DNA of 64,000 bases from Streptomyces prunicolor NBRC 13075 (lineage in GTDB: Bacteria > Actinomycetota > Actinomycetes > Streptomycetales > Streptomycetaceae), in the NCBI RefSeq assembly GCF_000367365.1, contig NZ_BARF01000091.1, positions 60,740-124,739 of the forward strand. Reading direction: 5' to 3'. Positions 9,280-17,643 of this stretch are shown here, one piece after another (within the stretch, counting starts at the first letter, position 1; each line of letters begins with the position of its first letter). The position numbers were made by a program, and so were the translations under genes. The notes under the pieces were generated by a model, which had not been told where the DNA came from, searched no databases, and was given only the letters and a program-made list of their open reading frames with translations.

Positions 9280-9341
9280 CCGCGCCCAGGACCCGGGCAC
9301 CCGTGCCCGCGACGGAAGCCGGGCCTGTGACAATCAGGCCC

Positions 9342-9971
9342 ATGGAAAGCAGCAGCACCCCGTCGGGCGGCAGCACGCGCCGCGAGGCCACCCGGCAGAA
9401 GCTCTACGAGGCGGCCGTCACGCTCATCGCCGAACAGGGCTTCTCCGCCACCACGGTGGACGAGATCGCCGAGCGTGCCGGAGTGGCGAAGGGCACCGTC
9501 TACTACAACTTCGCCAGCAAGTCCGTCCTCTTCGAGGAGCTGCTGCGGCACGGCGTGGGCCTCCTCACCGCCTCCCTCAGGGAGGCCGCCGAGCAGACGG
9601 AGCGGGACGGCGGCAGCAAGGTCGACGCCCTGGACGCGATGATCCGCGCGGGCCTCGGCTTCATCGCCCGCTACCCGTCCTTCACCCAGCTCTACGTGGC
9701 CGAGCTGTATCGCACCAACCGCGCCTGGCAGTCCACGCTCATGGTGGTGCGGCAGCAGGTGAACGCGGCCATCGAGGACGTGCTGCACGCGGGCGTGGCG
9801 AACGGCGAGTTCAGCCCCGAGATCGATGTCCGGCTGACGGCGGCGGCGCTGGTCGGGATGGTCCTGGTGGCCGCCCTGGACTGGCAGTCGTTCCAGCCTG
9901 AGCGCTCCCTGGACGACGTCCACTCGGCGCTGTCCCGGCTGCTCCAGGGCCGGGTGAGCGGAGACCGCTGA
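9342..9971 (+). CDS. TetR/AcrR-family transcriptional regulator
   Basis: 209 residues from ATG. An in-frame GTG at 9276 overlaps the pip stop (GTGA), has GGAG upstream and would add 22 residues; it is a real alternative. The N-terminal helix-turn-helix reads TTVDEIAERAGVAKGTVYYNF near residues 37-57, which is textbook TetR. The C-terminal ligand and dimer domain is helical. It is the last gene of the ABC-Pip-TetR operon and likely represses it through the palindrome in the operon promoter. Ligand unknown. Confidence 0.92.
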   Translation: MESSSTPSGGSTRREATRQKLYEAAVTLIAEQGFSATTVDEIAERAGVAKGTVYYNFASKSVLFEELLRHGVGLLTASLREAAEQTERDGGSKVDALDAMIRAGLGFIARYPSFTQLYVAELYRTNRAWQSTLMVVRQQVNAAIEDVLHAGVANGEFSPEIDVRLTAAALVGMVLVAALDWQSFQPERSLDDVHSALSRLLQGRVSGDR

Positions 9972-10318
9972 GCACACACAGAAGCGCCGGTCCGTTGTGG
10001 CCGCGTCCCCCGCGGGCCACCTCGAACCGGCGCTCCCTTGTGCTCCCCCGTACGTTCCCCCTGTTGGAACCCCCGTTGGTCGGTCCAGGGTTCCCCCGTG
10101 CCTCGCTTCCGCCGAAGGTTCGGCGGAAGGAGCGGCCAAGGGCGCGGGCTCCGTTCCGCCGCCCCGTGTCGGCGGTACCGGAGCCGCGCCCCTTTCCGTG
10201 CCCCTACTCTCTCGTTCGCGCAGGTCGCACCCCATCCGCGCGCGTACTCATCTCACTCCCTAGGTACGGATACTCAGCCGTACGCACTCAGGCCCAGGAC
10301 GCCGTGTTGCCGAGTGGT
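9972..10318. other. Intergenic region with inverted repeats
   Basis: No convincing gene in about 350 bases. It holds a perfect 11-bp inverted repeat with a 2-base loop (CTTCCGCCGAA and its complement, 10106-10129), a GGAACCC/GGGTTCC pair just before it, and a bulged GGGCGCGGGCTCCG/CGGAGCCGCGCCC pair after it. Together they look like a transcription-stop region behind the TetR gene. Confidence 0.5.
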
Positions 10319-10324
10319 TACTAT
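10319..10324 (+). promoter_or_regulatory. Leaderless-type -10 box before DUF4126 gene
   Basis: TACTAT ends 7 bases before the GTG at 10332. No ribosome site is visible. This spacing puts the transcript start at or next to the start codon. Confidence 0.45.
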
Positions 10325-10331
10325 CGCCTCC

Positions 10332-10970
10332 GTGTCCGTACTCCCCCTGGTCTTCACCAGCGGCTGGGCCAGCGGCGTCAACGCGTACGCGGTGGTGCTG
10401 CTGCTCGGGATCTTCGGCGCGACCGGAGTGACCGACGCGGTCCCCGAGTCGCTGCAACGCCCTGAGGTCCTCATCACAGCGGGCGTCCTGTTCCTGTGCG
10501 AGGCGGTCGCCGACAAGATCCCCTACGTCGACTCGGTGTGGGACTCCGTGCACACGGTGATCCGGCCGGCCGCCGGGGCGTGGGTCGGGGCGGTGCTCGC
10601 CGGGCACAGCGGTTCGATGAACGATGTGGTGGCGGGCCTGATCGGCGGTTCGTCGGCGCTGGCCAGCCATACCGTCAAGGCCGGGACGCGGATGGCGATC
10701 AACACCTCGCCGGAGCCGTTCAGCAACGTGATCATGAGCTTCGCGGAGGATCTCGGGGTCGGCGGGATCGTCTCGTTCGCGATGTTCCATCCCCAGGCGG
10801 CGGCGATCATCGCGGCCGTGCTGCTGGTGGCCGGGCTCACGGTCCTGTTCTTCCTGATCTCGCGGATCCGGCGCTTCCTGCGCCGCCGGGCCCGGCGCCG
10901 GGAGGAGAAACGGCTCGCCGCGCAGGTGGGACACCCGCCCGGCCGGCCACCGGACCCGCCACCGTGGTGA
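10332..10970 (+). CDS. DUF4126 membrane protein
   Basis: 212 residues from the GTG that sits 7 bases after a TACTAT box; a GTG at 10314 in the same frame is an alternative. The start of the protein (VSVLPLVFTSGWASGVNAYA) and the motif DKIPYVDSVWDSVHTVIRP are those of DUF4126. Hydrophobic segments occur near residues 5-30, 40-60, 75-95, 105-120 and 150-185, followed by an Arg-rich cytoplasmic tail. Function unknown in the family. The next gene starts 46 bases downstream. Confidence 0.82.
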   Translation: MSVLPLVFTSGWASGVNAYAVVLLLGIFGATGVTDAVPESLQRPEVLITAGVLFLCEAVADKIPYVDSVWDSVHTVIRPAAGAWVGAVLAGHSGSMNDVVAGLIGGSSALASHTVKAGTRMAINTSPEPFSNVIMSFAEDLGVGGIVSFAMFHPQAAAIIAAVLLVAGLTVLFFLISRIRRFLRRRARRREEKRLAAQVGHPPGRPPDPPPW

Positions 10971-11015
10971 CAGCCCGTGGCCGGACTGTCAGTGGCGGCC
11001 GATAAAGTCGCAGGC

Positions 11016-12527
11016 ATGGCACGGATTGCGGTGATCGGCGCCGGCATGGGCGCGATGGCGGCCGCTGCCCGGCTGGCCGTCGCGGGCCACCGGGTGGCGG
11101 TGTACGAGCGTACGGAGACGTACGGCGGTGCGGTGCGCCGCTTCGAGCGGGACGGGTTCTCCTTCGACACCGGCCCCGGACTGCTGCCCGTGCCCGCGGT
11201 CCACCGCGACCTGTTCATCAAGACCGGCAAGGAGCCGCTGGAGGACCTGGTCGAGCTGGTCCAGGTCGACCCCTCCTCCCGGCACGTCTTCGCGGACGGC
11301 ACTGCGGTGTCGTTGCCGAACGCCTCCCGCGCGGGCGTCGTCACGGCCCTGGACGAGGCCCTGGGCGGCGGCGCGGGCCAGCGCTGGGGCGACTTCCTGA
11401 TCCGGGCCCGCGAGGCCTGGGACCGCACCCGCAGGCCCCTCCTGGAGGAGCCCCTGTGGCCGAACTGGTCGGTGCTGGCCGACCAGGAGCCGTATCCGGC
11501 GGTCCCGCACAAGAAGCTGCTGCGCACGCGGAGGGCGAGCACCCTCGCCGAGATCGGCGCCTGGGAGCTGCGCGACGAGCGCCTGACGGCCCTCCTGGAG
11601 AGCCACGCGCTGGCGTACGGCCTCCACCCCCGGACCGCTCCGGCGAGCGCGGCCGTGCTGCCGTACATGGAGCATGCCTTCGGCACCTGGTATGTGCGGG
11701 GCGGCATGCGGGAGTTGGCGCGCGCGGTGTACGAGCGGTGCGTGGCAAGGAGGGTCGAGTTCGTCTTCGGGGCCGAGGTCACCCGGGTCCTGGAGAAGGA
11801 CGGGCGGGCGGCCGGGGTGGAGCTCGCCGACGGGACGATGGTCGACGCGGACCATGTCGTGGCGGACGTCGACCCCGCGCGGCTACGGGCCCTGACGGAC
11901 CGTCCACTGGACGAGGACGGCGATGTGCGGGCCGACCCGGAGGCACCCCGGCCGGTGCGCTTCACGCTCCTGCTGGCCCTGCGCGGCCCGCGCGAGGACG
12001 GGGCCGTTCACCGGACGGTGGTCCACGGCCCGGACCGCGAGGCCGAGTTGGACCTCCTGACCTCCCCCGGCGGCGACGAGCCCCGCTGCCCCACGGTGAC
12101 GGTGCTGCGCCCCGACGACCCCGCGCTCGCGCCGGACGGCGAGCACGAGTCGGTGGTGGTGTCCGCCGTGCTGTCGAGCGAGGCGGGTTGGGAGGAGGAG
12201 CGCACGGTCCGGAGCTACACCGACTTCCTCCTCGGAGCCGCCGAGTCCGCCGTACCCGGGCTGCGGGAGCGCCTGTTGTGGCACGAGGGGCGCACACCCG
12301 GGGACACGGAGGACGAGACGGGCGCCCGCTCCGGAGCCGTGCCCGCGCCCTCGCTCGCCGCCGGGCGGGGCCGTTTCCTGCACCCGGCGAACACCACACG
12401 CGTGCCCGGGCTCTACCGGGTCGGCGGCTGGTCCCACCCCGGCGGCGGGCTTGCGCACGCCGGGATGTCGGGGGCGCTGGTGGCCGGACTGATCGTGGAG
12501 GGACCCCAGTTCAGAGGGTCCCAGTAA
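11016..12527 (+). CDS. Phytoene-desaturase-like FAD oxidoreductase
   Basis: 503 residues. The ATG lies 7 bases after a TAAAGT box and has no ribosome site, so the message may be leaderless. An N-terminal dinucleotide fold (IAVIGAGMGAMAAAARLA) is followed by YGGAVRRFERDGFSFDTGPG, the CrtI/amine-oxidase family signature. The C-terminus has the second FAD contact in YRVGGWSHPGGGLAHAGMSG. CrtI-like enzymes dehydrogenate or isomerise polyenes, but no carotenoid genes are nearby and the substrate is unknown. Probably a cytoplasmic, membrane-associated flavoprotein. Confidence 0.82.
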   Translation: MARIAVIGAGMGAMAAAARLAVAGHRVAVYERTETYGGAVRRFERDGFSFDTGPGLLPVPAVHRDLFIKTGKEPLEDLVELVQVDPSSRHVFADGTAVSLPNASRAGVVTALDEALGGGAGQRWGDFLIRAREAWDRTRRPLLEEPLWPNWSVLADQEPYPAVPHKKLLRTRRASTLAEIGAWELRDERLTALLESHALAYGLHPRTAPASAAVLPYMEHAFGTWYVRGGMRELARAVYERCVARRVEFVFGAEVTRVLEKDGRAAGVELADGTMVDADHVVADVDPARLRALTDRPLDEDGDVRADPEAPRPVRFTLLLALRGPREDGAVHRTVVHGPDREAELDLLTSPGGDEPRCPTVTVLRPDDPALAPDGEHESVVVSAVLSSEAGWEEERTVRSYTDFLLGAAESAVPGLRERLLWHEGRTPGDTEDETGARSGAVPAPSLAAGRGRFLHPANTTRVPGLYRVGGWSHPGGGLAHAGMSGALVAGLIVEGPQFRGSQ

Positions 12528-12558
12528 GCAGATCTCAGTAGGAGGGTCTCAGGAGGCT

Positions 12559-13563
12559 TCAGAAACGGTACTGCTCGTCGTAGCCGGGGCCCGACTGCGG
12601 CTGCTGCTGCGGCTGTTGCTGGCCGTCGCCCTGGTACGGGTACTGCTGCTCCGGCGGCATCTCACCGCCGTAGGTCTCGTCGTTGCGCTGCTGCGGGACC
12701 CAGACCCCGCCGGCCGGGGTCTCGCCGCCGTAGCCGGCGTTGCCGTACTGGTCCTGCGTGTAGCCCTGTTGGGGATACTGCTGCTGACCGTCGTACCCCG
12801 TGTCGTAGCCGGTGCCGCCGTAGGTCTGCGTGCCGATGTACGGGTCGGAGTAGGCCGCGTACTGCTGCTGGCCGGTCGTGTCGTAGCCGTACTGCTGCTG
12901 GTCGTAGCCCGAGTAGTTGTCGTAGCCGTACTGCTGCTGGTCGGCCGCCGCGTAGGCCTGGTCCTGGGTCTGGCCCGCGGCCGCCGCGGCGTACGCCTGG
13001 TCGGCACCCTCGTAGTTGGGGTCCGTGGCGTTCGCGTACGCGGTGGCGCTGTACACGCCGTAGGAACCGGTGTCGTCCGGGAGGGGCTGTGGCTCGTAGA
13101 CCGAGGTGGTCTCGGCGGCCGTGGGGGCGACGGGGCGATTCGGGGTGAACACGTCGTCGCGGTCGTAGTCGTCGTCCTGGCCGAAGGCGGCCTTGTTCTG
13201 GCCGTACTCCTGGAAGCCGCTCTCCGCACCTGCGGGGCCGGAGGCGTCCAGGTTCGGGTCCTGCTCGTCCGGCTCGCCGCGGCGGCGCTTGATGCCGCCC
13301 GCGCCCGGCCGGCCGGAGACCGCCCAGCCGGCTTCGAAGCCGCGGCGGAACGACAGCGTGACGTAGGTCTGACCGACGGCGAAGGCCACCGCGCCCAGGC
13401 CGATCACGATGACGGAAGGAATCAGCACCCCGAGCACGACGCCCAGGAAGCCGACGAAAGCGAGCAGCCGCCAGCGCAGGCGTGCCTTGTACTGCAGCAG
13501 CACCTCACCGAGCAACCACAGTGCGACGACGCCGAACGCGATGTAGAGGACCGTCCAGCCCAT
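12559..13563 (-). CDS. Membrane protein with Q/Y/G-rich disordered tail
   Basis: 334 residues. Two or three hydrophobic helices occupy residues 1-70 (MGWTVLYIAFGVVALWLL, then VIVIGLGAVAFAVGQTYV). From residue ~85 onward the protein is low-complexity: first acidic with DDDYDRDDVF, then dominated by Gln, Tyr, Gly and Asp with repeats such as QQQYGYD, YSGYDQQQYGYD and QQQYAAYSDPY. No catalytic domain is visible. The composition is like prion-like or phase-separating tails; that is inference. Related Streptomyces proteins occur at the same locus from memory. It lies directly upstream of metF on the opposite strand order, ending 32 bases from the oxidoreductase stop. Confidence 0.78.
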   Translation of the reverse strand: MGWTVLYIAFGVVALWLLGEVLLQYKARLRWRLLAFVGFLGVVLGVLIPSVIVIGLGAVAFAVGQTYVTLSFRRGFEAGWAVSGRPGAGGIKRRRGEPDEQDPNLDASGPAGAESGFQEYGQNKAAFGQDDDYDRDDVFTPNRPVAPTAAETTSVYEPQPLPDDTGSYGVYSATAYANATDPNYEGADQAYAAAAAGQTQDQAYAAADQQQYGYDNYSGYDQQQYGYDTTGQQQYAAYSDPYIGTQTYGGTGYDTGYDGQQQYPQQGYTQDQYGNAGYGGETPAGGVWVPQQRNDETYGGEMPPEQQYPYQGDGQQQPQQQPQSGPGYDEQYRF

Positions 13564-13619
13564 GTACGCCCCTCTCCCAGTGGCCGCTACGCAGTGTGTC
13601 CTATTCCGGAGCGACCGGT

Positions 13620-14543
13620 CTAGGCCCGCGATGGGTGGTGCAGGCCCAAGTTCTCGTGGATTTCAAGTGACGCCGTGGAGCTGTTGAGCGTGATGAAGTG
13701 CAGTCCGGGGACTCCCTCGGCCAGCAGCCGGGCGCAGAACTCGGTGGCGAACTCGATTCCGATCGAGCGTACAGCGGCCGGATCGTCTTTGGCTGTGAGG
13801 ATTCGCTCTTTCAGGGCGGCCGGGATGTCGGCGTTGCTGAGCTGGGGCAACCGCTCCAGCATCCGCACGCTGGTCACCGGCATGACCTCGGGGATGACCG
13901 GGGTGCCGCAGCCCGCGGCCTCGACGCGGTCGCGCAGCCGCAGATACGACTCGGGTTCGAAGAACATCTGGGTGATCGCGTAGTCGGCGCCGGCCCGGCA
14001 CTTGTCGACGAAGTGCGCGACGTCCGTGTCCCAGTCCGGGGAGCGCGGGTGCATCTCCGGGAAGGCCGCGACGCCGACGCAGAAATCGCCCGACTCCTTG
14101 ATGAGGCGCACCAGTTCGGCCGCGTACGTCAGCCCCTGCGGGTGCGCCACCCAGTCGGCCATGGGGTCGCCGGGCGGGTCGCCGCGTACGGCCAGGATGT
14201 TGCGGATCCCGGCGTCGGCGTACTGGCCGATGATGTTGCGCAGTTCGGCGACGGAGTGGTTGACCGCGGTGAGGTGGGCGACCGGGGTGAGCGTCGTGTC
14301 GGCGACGATCTGCTCGGTCTCCTTGACGGTGCCCGCGCGCGTGGAGCCGCCGGCGCCGTAGGTCACGGAGACGAAGTCGGGGGCGACCGCCTCGACCCTC
14401 CGCAGCGCACTCCACAGGTTCCGCTCGCCTTTGGGGGTTTTCGGCGCGGAGAACTCGAACGAGTACGTCCCCTTGCCGGTCGCGAGCATGTCGCGCACGG
14501 TCCGTGCGCGATCAGTCCTGGTCGATGCGGTCCCGAAAGCCAT
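13620..14543 (-). CDS. metF: 5,10-methylenetetrahydrofolate reductase
   Basis: 307 residues, the usual length for bacterial MetF. The N-terminus has YSFEFSAPKTPKGERNLW, containing the FEF(F/S)PPKT-type motif of the family. FVSVTYGAGGSTR is the conserved substrate-binding loop, and ILAVRGDPPGDP and ITQMFFEPESYLR are further MTHFR blocks. The enzyme reduces 5,10-methylene-THF to 5-methyl-THF for methionine synthesis using FAD. No B12 or SAM riboswitch is visible in the 111-base gap before thiE. The position corresponds to Rv2172c in mycobacteria. Confidence 0.95.
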   Translation of the reverse strand: MAFGTASTRTDRARTVRDMLATGKGTYSFEFSAPKTPKGERNLWSALRRVEAVAPDFVSVTYGAGGSTRAGTVKETEQIVADTTLTPVAHLTAVNHSVAELRNIIGQYADAGIRNILAVRGDPPGDPMADWVAHPQGLTYAAELVRLIKESGDFCVGVAAFPEMHPRSPDWDTDVAHFVDKCRAGADYAITQMFFEPESYLRLRDRVEAAGCGTPVIPEVMPVTSVRMLERLPQLSNADIPAALKERILTAKDDPAAVRSIGIEFATEFCARLLAEGVPGLHFITLNSSTASLEIHENLGLHHPSRA

Positions 14544-14654
14544 ACCCGCAGGTTAGTCAGGGGGCGGCGGTCACCCAACCGGAAGCGCGAATTTGCCCGG
14601 TTTGTCGCCCTCTTGTCCACCCATCGGACAACAGCGCGACTTCCTGGACGCCCG

Positions 14655-15314
14655 TCAGAGCCCGCGCAGCCGCTTCGCGAACTCCGCCGCCGCCGCGCCC
14701 GGGTCGTCGGCCTCCGTGATCGCCCGTACGACGACGACACGGCGGGCGCCCGCTTCGAGGACCTCGTCGAGGTTGCCGAGGTCGATGCCACCGATGGCGA
14801 ACCAGGGGCGGTCGGTGCCCAGGGCGGCCGTGTACCGGACCAGGTCGAGGCCGGGGGCGTGGCGGCCGGGCTTGGTGGGGGTGGGCCAGCACGGGCCCGT
14901 GCAGAAGTAGTCCACGCCCTCCTGGACGGCGGCCGCCGCCGCTTCGGACTCGGCGTGCGTGGAGCGGCCGATCAGAACGTCCTCGCCGAGGATCGCGCGG
15001 GCCGCGGGGACCGGAAGGTCGCCCTGGCCCAGGTGCAGTACGTCGGCACCGGCGGCGTGGGCGACGTCCGCGCGGTCGTTGACCGCGAGGAGTCTGCCGT
15101 GCCGGGCGCAGGCGTCGGCGAACACCTGGAGGTGGTCCAGTTCCTCGGCGGCCTCCAGGCCCTTGTCGCGCAGCTGCACGATGTCGACCCCGCCGGCCAG
15201 GACCGCGTCCAGGAACTCCGGGAGGTCGCCCTGGCGTCGGCGGGCGTCCGTGCAGAGGTAGACCCGGGCGTCGGCAAGTTCCGCGCGGGCGGCGGCTGCG
15301 GCGGTGTCGGGCAT
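14655..15314 (-). CDS. thiE: Thiamine-phosphate synthase
   Basis: 219 residues from the ATG with GGGGGA 7 bases upstream. Family motifs are clear: VDIVQLRDKG, LLAVNDRADVA, DVLHLGQGDL, IGRSTHAE, VDYFCTGPCWPTPTKPG and WFAIGGIDLGN. ThiE joins HMP-pyrophosphate and thiazole phosphate to make thiamine phosphate. It is not in the thiO-thiS-thiG operon 2.3 kb away, faces the opposite direction and shows no TPP riboswitch in its own short leader, so it may not be controlled by TPP in the same way. Confidence 0.95.
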   Translation of the reverse strand: MPDTAAAAARAELADARVYLCTDARRRQGDLPEFLDAVLAGGVDIVQLRDKGLEAAEELDHLQVFADACARHGRLLAVNDRADVAHAAGADVLHLGQGDLPVPAARAILGEDVLIGRSTHAESEAAAAAVQEGVDYFCTGPCWPTPTKPGRHAPGLDLVRYTAALGTDRPWFAIGGIDLGNLDEVLEAGARRVVVVRAITEADDPGAAAAEFAKRLRGL

Positions 15315-15432
15315 GGCTGTGTCCCCCGTTGTCCTGCTCGTCGTGTGGTGGTGTCGCGCACGGGCCGCGGGCGGGGCCTGTTCAGGCAGGCCCTCGCGTC
15401 GCCGCGGCCCGTGCACCGGTCGGTCGTGCGGG

Positions 15433-15804
15433 TCAGACGGCGAGCGCCTGGGCGCGGCGCTTCACCTCCGTGCCGCGGTTCTCGCTCAGGGCCTGCGCGG
15501 GGGTGCCGGGCAGGCTGGGGTCGGGGGTGAAGAGCCACTCGAGCATCTCTTCGTCGGAGAAGCCGTCGTCCCGCAGGAGCGTCAGGGTCCCCGCGAGGCC
15601 CTTGACGACCTTCTGCTCGGCCCCGTCGATGAAGGCGGCGGGGACGTGCAGCGCGCGGTTCTCACCACGGCGTACGGCGATGACTTGGCCGTCCTTGACC
15701 AGCTGCCGCACGCGCGTCACCTCGACATCGAGCAACTCTGCGATGTCGGGCAGCGTGAGCCAGGCGGGGACGAGAGCATCGATCTTTGCGTCAATCTCGG
15801 TCAC
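15433..15804 (-). CDS. Rv2175c-family DNA-binding protein
   Basis: 123 residues. The helix-turn-helix (WLTLPDIAELLDVEVTRVRQ, residues 15-34) precedes a small winged region and ends with the family hallmark LEWLFTPDPSLPG near residues 88-100. In M. tuberculosis, Rv2175c is a DNA-binding substrate of the PASTA kinase PknL; the phosphorylated Thr lies in an N-terminal tail. Here that tail is only about 13 residues with one Thr at position 2, so phosphorylation by the kinase encoded 4 kb away is uncertain. No target site is known from sequence. Confidence 0.82.
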   Translation of the reverse strand: MTEIDAKIDALVPAWLTLPDIAELLDVEVTRVRQLVKDGQVIAVRRGENRALHVPAAFIDGAEQKVVKGLAGTLTLLRDDGFSDEEMLEWLFTPDPSLPGTPAQALSENRGTEVKRRAQALAV

Positions 15805-15868
15805 GTAAACAGCGTGCCATCCCGGACTGACAGTCGGAAGTCGGGCCGGTCCGACCCGGGGGGACGAA

Positions 15869-17098
15869 CTAGGCGATAGCCGCCTTCATCGGCAGAGAAG
15901 CATCGGCCAGCAGCGCGGGATCCACCGGCGTGGCCGACTCGATCAGCCGACGGCCCTGAGCCAGGTCACGGGGGCGGCCGACCGCCAGGAGGGCCACCAG
16001 ACGGTCCCCGCGCAGCCAGCAGACGCTCCACGCCGGGGTGGCCGGGTCGCCCCGCCACAGGGTGGTGTCGGCGGACGCGTGGTGACCGGCGTACTGGACG
16101 AACCGGCCGAACTGCTCCGACCAGAAGTACGGCACCGGGTCGTAGACCGCCGGGGTCTCCCCCACGATGTTCGCGGCGACCGTGCGCGGCCCCTGGAGGG
16201 CGTTGTCCCAGTGGTGGACCAGAAGGCGCTCGCCATACCTTCCCGAAGGGAAGGAGGCGCAGTCGCCGACCGCGTACACGTCCGGCACCGAGGTGCGCAG
16301 GCCGTCGTCGGCGAGGACCTCGCGGTGGGCGCCCAGTTCGATGCCGGAGCCGGTCAGCCAGGCGGTGGCGGGGCGGGCGCCGATGCCGACCACGACGGCG
16401 CCCGCGGGCAGCCGTGAGCCGTCGTCGAGCACGACTTCGCCGGGCTCGATGTGCTTCACGCGTGCGTGCGTCCGCAGTGTGGCTCCGGCGGCGGCGTACC
16501 AGGCGGCCATCGGCGCGGCCACCTCGGCGGGCAGCGCGCCCGCGAGCGGCCGGTCGGCTGCTTCCACGACGGTCACCGCGCAGCCCGCCTCGCGCGCGGC
16601 CGTGGCGAACTCCGCGCCGATCCAGCCCGCGCCGACCACCACGATGTCATGCTGCCGGGCGAGCACCGGCCGCAGCCGCTCGGCGTCGTCCAGGGTGCGC
16701 AGCAGATGTACCCCGGGGATGCCGTCGGCGCCCGGCAGCCGGATCGGTTCGGCACCGGTGGCGAGCACGAGGACGTCGTAGGGCACCGGGCCCTCGGCGG
16801 TGTCCAGTTCGTGGTCGGCGGGGCGCAGGCCCACCACCTCGCGCCCCAGCTGCACCTCAATGCCGAGCGCCTCGAAGTCGACGTCGAAGGCGGAGCCCTC
16901 GGCCTTGCCGAGCAGGACGGCCTTGGACAGCGGGGGCCGGTCGTACGGCTGATGGGGTTCCGCGCCGATCAGCGTGACGGTGCCGGTGAAGCCCTGCTCC
17001 CGTAGCGCGACCGCGGTCTGCACCCCGGCCATGCCCGCGCCGACGACGACCACGCGCCGTCCTGTCACCGTGCCCTGGTCCCGCGTCTGCTCGCTCAC
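15869..17098 (-). CDS. FAD-dependent ferredoxin/rubredoxin-type reductase
   Basis: 409 residues from GTG (VSEQTRDQG). Two dinucleotide folds are visible: VVVVGAGMAGVQTAVALRE for FAD near residue 13 and IVVVGAGWIGAEFATAARE for NAD(P)H near residue 148. YDRPPLSK and VYAVGDCASFPSG mark the ferredoxin-NAD reductase (BphA4-like) family, and LVHHWDNALQGPRTVA is typical too. Such enzymes pass electrons from NAD(P)H to a ferredoxin, often for cytochrome P450 or dioxygenases. No partner is nearby. The start overlaps a TATGGT -10-like box, and a palindrome lies just upstream. Confidence 0.88.
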   Translation of the reverse strand: MSEQTRDQGTVTGRRVVVVGAGMAGVQTAVALREQGFTGTVTLIGAEPHQPYDRPPLSKAVLLGKAEGSAFDVDFEALGIEVQLGREVVGLRPADHELDTAEGPVPYDVLVLATGAEPIRLPGADGIPGVHLLRTLDDAERLRPVLARQHDIVVVGAGWIGAEFATAAREAGCAVTVVEAADRPLAGALPAEVAAPMAAWYAAAGATLRTHARVKHIEPGEVVLDDGSRLPAGAVVVGIGARPATAWLTGSGIELGAHREVLADDGLRTSVPDVYAVGDCASFPSGRYGERLLVHHWDNALQGPRTVAANIVGETPAVYDPVPYFWSEQFGRFVQYAGHHASADTTLWRGDPATPAWSVCWLRGDRLVALLAVGRPRDLAQGRRLIESATPVDPALLADASLPMKAAIA

Positions 17099-17114
17099 TC
17101 GATCACCATAGACA

Positions 17115-17131
17115 CCTGACAATTTGTCAGG
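17115..17131. promoter_or_regulatory. Palindromic operator-like site
   Basis: CCTGACAATTTGTCAGG has 8-bp perfect arms around one base. It is 17-33 bases before the flavoprotein start and overlaps where the -35 of a TATGGT promoter would be. A repressor site is likely; the protein is unknown. Confidence 0.5.
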
Positions 17132-17142
17132 CAGTGGGCGCG

Positions 17143-17481
17143 TCAGGTGACCTGTTCCACAATGCTGGTCCCGTTTCCCGGCTGGGACTCCCACTCCCAG
17201 GTCTCGTCGAGGCGCACGCGACCGTCGGACAACTCGACCACTTCGGACACGCAGTGCCCGCTGGACGTCGTCCCGTCCGTCTTCAACTGCACGTACCGGA
17301 AGTCCAATCGATCCCCCGCGCGCGTGCCGACGAGTTGCCCGCGCACGACATCGCCGCCCGCGTACTCGGCCCAGATCTCGCCGTCCTTCTCGTGGTACGC
17401 GAACCGGGTGCGGGTGCCGACCTGCCCCGGTGCCTGGTCCGCTACGGGGGCGAACACGAGGCCGTCGAGCGAGCGGGTCAT
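17143..17481 (-). CDS. Small lipocalin-like protein of unknown function
   Basis: 112 residues. The sequence alternates short beta strands: TRTRFAYHEKDGEIWAEYAG, GDVVRGQLVGT, DRLDFRYVQLKTDG, TSSGHCVSEVVEL and GRVRLDETWEWES. This pattern matches a widespread small family that databases sometimes label 'N-acetylglutamate synthase' without support. A single-domain beta-barrel binding protein is my inference. It is upstream of the flavoprotein on the same strand and divergent from the thiO operon. Confidence 0.6.
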   Translation of the reverse strand: MTRSLDGLVFAPVADQAPGQVGTRTRFAYHEKDGEIWAEYAGGDVVRGQLVGTRAGDRLDFRYVQLKTDGTTSSGHCVSEVVELSDGRVRLDETWEWESQPGNGTSIVEQVT

Positions 17482-17540
17482 GGACGGAGGCTCCCTTACT
17501 GGGACATGGGGTACGGGCTAGGGTGGCCAACGTACAAGCA

Positions 17541-17629
17541 CTCGCGGGAGTCCGGACGCACCGGGCTGAGAGGGAGGCTGGCCGGCCTCCGACCGTACGA
17601 ACCTGATCCGGGTCATGCCGGCGAAGGGA
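17541..17629 (+). promoter_or_regulatory. TPP riboswitch (THI element)
   Basis: The conserved core is plain: GGGCTGAGAGGGAGGCT at one helix arm and GAACCTGATCCGGGTCATG, then CCGGCGAAGGGAGG, at the other. It precedes thiO by 14 bases. The final GGGAGG is also the thiO ribosome site, which points to translational control: bound thiamine pyrophosphate would hide the site. Confidence 0.95.
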
Positions 17630-17643
17630 GGGGCTGGACGCCC

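Noticed and set aside
14544..14654. Possible B12 or SAM riboswitch before metF
   Set aside because: Only about 110 bases and no conserved core found.
17143..17481. N-acetylglutamate synthase
   Set aside because: This label is attached to similar small proteins in databases, but 112 residues of beta structure cannot be a GNAT or AAK enzyme.
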